Source: Solanum dulcamara (Eukaryota; Streptophyta; Magnoliopsida; Solanales; Solanaceae). From it: a DNA stretch of 64,000 nt. A program made the translations under genes and the position numbers. Below, in pieces: positions 56,926-64,000 of this stretch; within the stretch, counting starts at the first letter, position 1, and each line of letters begins with the position of its first letter. Location: NCBI RefSeq assembly GCF_947179165.1, contig NC_077237.1, positions 58,672,023-58,736,022 on the forward strand. Direction: 5' to 3'. The notes under the pieces were generated by a model. The model did not search any database. It was not told the origin of the DNA and saw only the letters and a program-made list of their open reading frames with translations.

Positions 56926-59101
56926 TGTTATCCCCAAGCCTAAGACCTAGAAGTGACACAACAAATGAGACACCTGGAGGTATCTCACCCAAGCCTCTTA
57001 TCATTCATTTAGCTTTTCATAGGTCCTGACATTCAATACAAGCGGAATAAAAGGGAGAGGGACTAAGGGACAACATTATAGAATAAGAGCCAACACCAAT
57101 CTTAGATCATTATACATTTATGTACAAACATACCTCTAGTAATAGACTTGGCTGGGGATAAGACATCTCCCTAGCTCACCCTCAAAATAAATGTCAAAAA
57201 TAGCAAAAAGGCAACCAAACCTCAATACATATTATAAGCTAGAAAAGGCGGAGATATTATTCCTGAAACATGGGAATTCACCAACAATAGTAGCCTTCAT
57301 CGAATCTAACTAGCCACGTAGAGGTGAGTGTGGAGAAATGCCGGTCCTAACATGGTGATATATGTAGGAAAAAAATATGCGTTAGTACTTTGAATATACT
57401 AAGTATGTGAGCAATGCATTGTGTTGAAAATAATTAAGACATTTATGAGTAAAGTATGTAAATGAGTGCATGCATGAATAATCAAGTAATGAGCATTTGA
57501 AACAATCATTTGTGGGAAGATGACTACAACCAACATTCAAGACCATGCGAGCTAATAAATGGAATCCAACATAACCCCCTACATTGGCATGGGGAGACTA
57601 CTTTCCGGGTAGAACTCTATCAATTTATTCATTTTATTAACATTTAGGACTATTTCTGGATCCACTAGTGTAAGTATACAAGGTCTCCTATATTGGAACA
57701 TAGTTAATGAGACAAGGGGTTGCTAGTAGGATTCCCTTACCGAATCTTACCTCATGCCCCATTCGGTTCTAAGTCAATCTCATAGAATAGTTCATTTAAC
57801 ATAAGAACATAATCATTTACATAGCTTTATATCGTCAAAATATCATTCAGTTTAATAGCTCATTAAAATCTTTCATTTGATTTACACAAAATGAGAATTT
57901 GGCTTTGACAAGTGGAAAATATCATTTCATCATTTTTTTATTTCATAAGACCCTCTTTGATCATAGACATTGGGTTTCATAAGGATTCATTTTGGAGTCA
58001 AAGCTTCTAATTCAACTTTCAAATCACTGAAATCCACGATAGCATGTAGAGAGTAATGTAATGGATCAATTAAAACATCTTTAAAACAACCCACCAATAC
58101 ACTTTAAAACTCTTTTTCATGCCTTTATATAAGGAAATTTGATAAATCAACCATTTCATAAAATTAAGAGTCAATATAAGCCAATATAGGTAAATAAGCT
58201 TCAAATTGACAACAATCTATGCATTTGGAATCATGATATAAAAACCTATAAGATTTCACCATTTGAAATTGAACTATTAAGTTTAGAAGATACTTTGTCT
58301 ACATGGGTGGAGGAAACCATTAATGATACCCACATACCTTGGGAAATAAATCCCAATGATACCTTGAAAATGGAGGCTTGAAGGTTTTTGAATGAAACCC
58401 TAGCTTTTCTTGTTGAAGAAGAGGACCTTTAGAGGAGCTTGAATGGTTAGGGTTTTGAGTCTTAGAGTTTGAAAAAGAGTAATGAGTTGGGAAAGGCTTA
58501 AAGTCTCTTAGAAAGGTTAGATTCAGTCCCCAAAATGACCTCATTTTGCTGATAAAAAATACGAAAACACCAAAATGTCCCTTTTAAAACTGTCTAGATT
58601 GGGGTCCACGTAGGACCCATCATGATCCATAATCATCACCATGGCCTGTGGTAAATGACTTTGAGGATAAATTGTAGGGTTTGTAGGGAAATTCTCAGTA
58701 CTTTCTCCATAGAGACCTTAACGATCCGTGGAGGGCATCAAGGTCTGTGAATTGTGATCGTAATGCAGAACCTGAAGGAGTGACCACCTTGGAGCATACC
58801 ACAGTCCTTAAAGAGCTCCACGGCCCGTGGTGGTCAATCATGGTCCCTGCCTTGGAAAGTTTTCTGAGGGGCTTAATGGAGAGGTCACCGCGGTACGTAG
58901 TGCTCACCACAGTCCATGGTCCTTTCTCTATAGGAATCAATTTCAGGATCACCACCATGGTGGCTTACCACGAGGTATGGTGCGGACCAAAACCCATGAT
59001 GGCCTTCATGCTCATCACCTAGTGATAGTTTTCTGTATTTTTCCTTGGGATTTCACCCGTTACTATTCACTTTGGGCATTTGTAACTTTCAAAGTCTTAC
59101 A
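56926..59101 (-). repeat. M2 3' LTR
   Basis: Plus strand TGTTATCCCCAAGCC at 56926 (related to TGTCACGACCCAAGCC) to CTTACA at 59101; the minus strand starts TGTAAGACTTTG. 2176 bases. The U3 island at 58610-58990 is full of CACGGCCCGTGGTG-like and CACCATGGT-like near-palindromes. Confidence 0.8.
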
Positions 59102-59347
59102 ATATCTCCCCCTTGGGAACATTCGTCCTTAAATGGAATCCAACTAGCATAGAATAGACATAGAATGAGGACTAGCAACCCAACATGAATACAATGATAC
59201 TTTGAAGTGCATAGAACATGAGATTTTTAAAATTAGAATAAAACATGACTTTAAAATTCAAATTTATGAACATGCATTCATATGAAAAACATAGGAAAAA
59301 TCTGAAACATATGAGTCTTAACATTTCGAGCATAATAACTTAGTACC
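59102..59347 (-). other. M2 polypurine tract and 3' untranslated segment
   Basis: Minus strand CCCAAGGGGGAGATAT at 59102-59117 precedes the LTR; ATTTAAGGACGAATG lies just before it. The rest is non-coding. Confidence 0.75.
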
Positions 59348-60256
59348 TTAGGCTTGAGTAGAATGTAAGAGATGAGGGTATCATTTCATCATATCCTCTT
59401 CCTCTTTCTATGTCGCACTTTCAACTTGTTGATTCCTCCAAAGAATTTTAATAGATGCAACTTCTTTGTTCCTCAATCTCTTAACTTGCAAGTCCAAAAT
59501 TTCAACCGTAACCTCTTCATCGGTCAAGTTTTCTTCAATATCATTATTTCCAAAGGCATAATCGAACTAGGATCACCCACATATTTCCTCAACATAGACA
59601 CATGGAATACTGGATGAACCTTGGGCATCTCCAATGGTAACTCCAACTCATAATCAACCTTACAAACACGTCTCAAGATTCTATAAGGCCCTACAAACCT
59701 AAGGCTCAATTTCATGAGTGAAACCTTCAAGTATGCCCAATCATCCACATTAAACTCAAGATCCCTTCTTCTAGTATCAAAATAGAACTTTTGATGACTT
59801 TGATCCATCTTCAACGTTTCTCTAATGACTCTCACCTTCGCCAAAACATTAAGCACCAAATTAGGACCCAAAAACGTCAGCTCACCCACTTCGAACCAAC
59901 CAATGGGAGTCTTACATCATCTCCCAAACAAAGCCTCAAATAGCTCCATCTTGATACTTGAGTGTAGCTATTATTGTAGGTAAACTCAATAAGTAGTAGA
60001 TGGTCATCCCCACTTCCTTTGAACTCCAACACACAAGCCCTTAACATATCCTTTAGTGTTTGAATTGTCCGTTTGGCTTGCCCATCAGTTGGAGGATTAA
60101 TTATGGTACTTAGCTTCACTTTAGTATCAAAATCCCTGTGAAACAATTTCCAAAAATAAAAAGTGAATTGGGTACCACAATCCGAAATAATTGATAAAGG
60201 CACACCATGCAGCCTTACCAATTCCCGAATATATAACTTAGCATAATACTCAGCAC
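59348..60256 (-). pseudogene. M2 integrase fragment
   Basis: Minus strand. The C-terminal tail with YPHLLHSTQA ends at a stop at 59348-59350. Open stretch 59889-59524: FYFDTRRRDLEFNVDDWAYL, then LKVSLMKLSLRFVGPYRI, where the usual GVMRFGKKGKLS segment is deleted, then HPVFHVSMLRKYVGDPSSIM. Stretch 60221-59877: MVRLHGVPLSIISDCGTQFT (second catalytic Asp present), PPTDGQAKRTIQTLKDMLRA and EFKGSGDDHLLLIEFTYNNS (third catalytic Glu region). It is truncated within AEYYAKLYIRE. Confidence 0.85.
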
Positions 60257-61688
60257 GTAATTTGGGACTTTAGGTTACTACTTGGATTCCCTTGGGTAAC
60301 TAACTACATTATCAGACCAAACCCCACCTAGAATCTCTCTCGTTGCTTAGTCGGTATCCTAATAGAAACTCATAAACATGACCATAACATAATATGGGAA
60401 AGATAGTAACTGCCTATCAATTCATCTTTAAAACATACTAGGAATAGCTCATTAACTTAGTGATTCATATGAATTCATAACTTCGGTGACAATTGTCTTT
60501 ATCACCATTTGTAAACATCTTTGATCTTAACTTTGATCATTATCATAACTTCAACTTTAAAATCATAAATCTCAACTTTAACTCATAGAAACTTTCATTG
60601 AAAATCATTTGACTCATTATCAACTCATAAAATCATCTCTTACTCATAATCTTAGCTTGAAAGTAACTTTATGCATGGGCATCTATAATTCAAATTGAAA
60701 TCATGAAATTCGTATGAGAACATGCACATATTTATCATTGATAGCATCTAAAATTGAAATTAAATCATCCCACTGCAATCCGTCAAAACTAGGGTTCATA
60801 ATCAATTGAAAATTTATTGAAAACTTGAGAAATCCTTGGAACTTCATCGGTGAAAAGAGCCCATAAATCAATATCCACATACCTTTATTGAATTCACTAA
60901 GAAATGTGGAAGAAACTTGAAGAAATCTAGAAATCCTACCTTGAATTTGGAGAGAAAACTTGAGAGACTTTGTTCTTGCCTTAAACCAATTTTGGGAGAA
61001 TGAAATTGAATAGGATGGGAATTTGAAGAATTGAATATTTATAGAGTCTGAACTTGTCCATAAAAGTGTCTAGGTTCATTCACTAAACTTTGGAAAAGAC
61101 ACAATTATCCTTCATTAAATCTAGAAATTTGGCCTAATGGATCCCTTTTTATGGGTCATCTCAATAATGATGAGTCGTCTAAATGACTCGTCTTGCAGGT
61201 CTGAGAAAAAGGCCTAAAATTGAGTCTCTAAAGTGTTGTAACGACTCCTGTTTACACCTTGTCATCATGAAAATGAGCCGTTCTTTGGGCTCGTCTTGCA
61301 GGTTTGAAAAACCTGCAAAATCTAGGGTCCCTAAAATTTTGTAATGGCTGGTTTGTACATCCCATAAATTCTTCTATGACCCGTCCTATCAAGTCGTAAC
61401 CTTGGCCTTAGGGAAACTTTGAATAAGGCTTCTGATCTCTTGTTGATGAGTGATTTCTATGGCCCATCAACAGGATGAAAACTCATCCTGTTGAGTCATC
61501 GAGCCTATCCTTTTGAGTCATAAAGTGACTCGCATACTTGGGTTAGTTCAACATTTTTAGACTTTTCTCCTTGGTTCCAACTTTTTGACTTTCAGAGTCT
61601 TACAATCTCTCACCCTTGGAAATATTCGTCCTTGAATGAGACTAACTTATCATAAAAAGGACATGGAAAGAGGACTAGCAACCCAATA
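60257..61688 (-). mobile_element. M3: truncated 3' LTR and 3' end of a gypsy element
   Basis: LTR text from 60257 corresponds to about 52220 onward of the M1 LTR (GGATTCCCTTGGGTAACTA against GGATTCCCTTAGGTAACTA), so roughly 0.8 kb of its end is missing. The LTR start is at 61604 (TGTAAGACTCTG on the minus strand). The pre-LTR segment 61605-61688 contains CCAAGGGTGAGAG and ATTCAAGGACGAATATT. The U3 island (61150-61510) has repeated GACTCGTCTTGCAGG-type words. Cut on the right by F. Confidence 0.75.
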
Positions 61689-64000
61689 TGTAATAACCTT
61701 CTAGGTCATTTTCCTAATACTGCTTCTATTTCATTGTTTAGAGCATTCCTATAGCAACCCAGGTTAGTTATGACCTGCTGGCGCCGGTAGCACGGCCGCC
61801 TGGTCGTTTGTTTGAGTTTTAGACTCTTTTCCCAATTTTGGAGCTTTTATAACTTGAAAAGTTGACTTTGGTCATAACATTAGGAAAATGACCTCAAAAC
61901 GGAATTTTGATGGTTCCATTAGCTTTAGAATGGCCAAATTAGCCTAGGATCATGGTCATTATAAGTTTCGAGGCACTCTATACGAGTTTGGGGCCATTTG
62001 GCTCTTTTAACTTTGAAGGTTAGCCTATGGTTGACTTTGTCAGCATTCTTAGAAAATGCACTCGGAGGGTAATTTTGACAAAGATGTTAGCTTTAGAAAA
62101 TCAAATTTAGTCTAGAAAGACCTTTTTTTGGTTCTCGATACTTTCGGGTTTATTTTGACCCCTCGATAGATTTCTGTATTCGGAGGTAGGACCCACAGTT
62201 GATTTTAATGATCTCTGATGGGAAATGCGACTGCACCATTGAGTTTGTAATATCATTTCCAATCAGATTCCATATACGGTTTGTGTTTCGCCGACTCCAG
62301 ATAGGTCCAGAGCGTCGGAACCAAGGATTTTGTAATTGCTAAAATTTGGTAGTGCCTTGGTGCATCCTCGCCTCTATTAAAGCAACCAATTTCAATATTT
62401 ATTTGAAAATTAGCTTCACTTCATACCTCGACTTATCCTTCATTTCAAACTCAAATTTGACGGTCTAAAGGTCTAAATTCATAAGAATTTCATAGGGAAT
62501 CTAGTGATGAGCTCAAAAACACGAGGAGAAGATTTGTGTGAGTTAAGAAATCAAATTTAGCTACTGCTCTGGTGATTTTTGGAGTTGTATTTTGTTAAAA
62601 TTGTGGAGGTTGTAACTTGATCAATTTAAACTTGATTTGAGTGATTTTTGAGGCTAGATTGTGCAGTTTTTCGCAAGGATCGTTATAATATTATTTGTTT
62701 GGGTTGGTTGGGTCTCGATTTTTTGGAATTAGATGATCAATAAGCTGCCATTTTGACCTTTTATTAGAATTTTGCGAATTATGGTTGCATGCTCTTCCCA
62801 TATATTTTCCACCTCGAATTCTGTTATATTGTTGATTTGTAAGAATGGGTGACGTTTAAAACCTATTTTCGGGGTCAAATACAAAATTTCAGAAGTGGGT
62901 CCCATAGTTTCCATTTTACACTTCAAAATTGGTCCATCTTTGAAAAAAATTAAATTAGTGTCTAAACTTCTATAACGAAGTTGTGATTTTATTTTTAGTA
63001 GTGTGGCAATGTTTCGAGGCCATTCGAAAGTGAAAGGCCCCAACACAGTGATTTGGAGCTCGCGTGTTTGGTCTACAGGTAGGCTACGACTTTCCTTCCT
63101 TTAGATTAAGCTAGAAAGTTTGAAATTATGTTGAGATTGATAGAATTTGGGTTGAGTAGCTTATCTATATATCTTAGGTGTTAGACATCATATTTAGACT
63201 TTTTATCGGGATTTTTGGATATCTGGAAGCATACGTATCTTGTCTTTATTTCTCGGTATTGTTAGGAGAGTTGAATGAACATGTTTTGATATTTTGGAGT
63301 ATGTTGTCCTTGATATAGGTTGTAAACCTACTTTAGTCGCCCCGACGTTGCTCCGACAGAGTTAGATCCTTATTTTATGGTGTAACGGGTTAGTGCCTGG
63401 TAGTTAGCATTCGCTAGGATACCCTTGTTCTTAATAACACCCTCATCCATAACTTGGTATAATCATGACTTCGTGAAGTATCGAAAATACTATATTTCTT
63501 GACCATTTGGCTTTGGCTAGAGTTCAAGTTTTGGAGTCATATCATCTGCGAGCTTCTGGGTACCTAGTCTCGGCCTCCGTTCTAAATTATCAAGGACCAT
63601 CAGGGTCCCCTACCCCAACCTCTGCCGGCTTGATAGTATGATGAGCATCCAGTTACGTAGTCTTTTCTTGAACCATATCGATGTGTTACGGCAAGCATCC
63701 GAGTACCCAATCGTAGCCTAGACCACACCGATATATTATGGCAAGCATCTGGGTACCCAGCCCCAGCCTTGGCCATGTTGGAACCCCTTGTTCTTTGACG
63801 TTTGGAGTTTCTGGGTTCGGAAATGATACAATTCGTCATTTCCTAATATTGTAGATTATTGGTTCCCAGCCTTGGTAGTTATAGCTATTTTGTGTATTCT
63901 ATGGGCTTATAGGGGTTCATCAAGATTTTTATTTAACTTGCGCATGAGTGTCCCTACTGGGATTATAGGGGAAAGTTGGGTATAGTTAGGTGTAGTTCTC
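61689..64000 (+). repeat. F: LTR of the D family, runs off the right edge
   Basis: TGTAATAACCTTC starts at 61689 and is followed by CATTGTTTAGAGCATTCCTA and CTTGAAAAGTTGACTT, the same order as in the D LTRs. By comparison the part in the window is most of an LTR; whether it is solo or belongs to a full element cannot be seen. Confidence 0.75.
63640..63780 (+). repeat. About 58-base tandem in LTR F
   Basis: Two and a half units with GGCAAGCATCYGRGTACCCA and a following AGCCTAGACCACACCGATAT-like part. It occupies the position of the 50-base tandem of the D LTRs but has different sequence. Confidence 0.6.

Larger units (their letters stand above)
56926..60256 (-). mobile_element. M2: minus-strand Ty3/gypsy fragment
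   Basis: A 3' LTR (56926-59101), polypurine tract and about 0.9 kb of integrase, ending abruptly at 60256 against an LTR piece of another element. M2 inserted into the M1 protease; the left target copy would be CTCTT at 56921-56925, with no partner found. Confidence 0.8.

Noticed and set aside
58747..59132. Overlapping ORFs of about 90-100 codons
   Set aside because: They lie in the repeat-rich U3 island of the M2 LTR and are open on both strands by composition.
1..64000. A host gene or gene cluster
   Set aside because: Every stretch with recognisable protein text is gypsy gag-pol; no exon of another family was seen on either strand.

Overview
This window is intergenic plant DNA made almost entirely of nested LTR retrotransposons. 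I see no host gene, tRNA, rRNA or CRISPR array. The pol remnants (protease, reverse transcriptase, RNase H, integrase, chromodomain-like tail) are Ty3/gypsy type, most primer-binding sites match initiator-Met tRNA (TGGTATCAGAGC), and there is a piece of the Au/TS-type SINE common in Solanaceae. A large-genome Solanaceae species (pepper, tobacco or potato group) is my best inference; the species cannot be fixed from sequence alone. No coding frame is intact, so every pol is a pseudogene.

Left block (1-14678): minus-strand gypsy element G1. Its 3' LTR runs off the left edge (1-70) and its 5' LTR is 11439-14678. A solo LTR of the same LTR family (LTR-A, 244-7053, duplication TACGG) sits in the last codons of its integrase, and a second solo LTR (LTR-B, 3388-6731) sits inside LTR-A. 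G1 itself lies inside the 5' LTR of plus-strand element G2 (14679-22616), whose right flank is a scrap of another gypsy RT.

Middle block (23294-50845): plus-strand gypsy G3 (23294-30024) is cut in its C-terminal region by E, a non-autonomous element with an Ogre-like primer-binding site, tandem repeats and no recognisable protein. Inside the 5' LTR of E lies D, a complete gypsy element (31584-46056, duplication TCTAT/TTTAT). D carries an 837-bp Mutator-like MITE in its 5' LTR (9-bp duplication) and a 3225-bp solo LTR (LTR-S, duplication CTTCA) in the RT catalytic motif.

Right block (50846-64000): minus-strand relics. These are a gag-protease scrap (M0), M1 (3' LTR plus nearly all of pol), M2 (3' LTR and integrase, inserted in the M1 protease), a truncated M3 LTR, and the start of a D-like LTR (F) leaving the window.

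The features that stand out are in the LTRs. Four copies of the LTR-A family (LTR-A, LTR-B, LTR-S and the G1 5' LTR) share a G-box array before an AT-rich TATA-like stretch, an intron-like GT...AG interval inside the LTR, a C/G hairpin near the 3' end, and tandem arrays whose copy number differs between copies. These are conserved non-coding parts of the retrotransposon, not a new host system.
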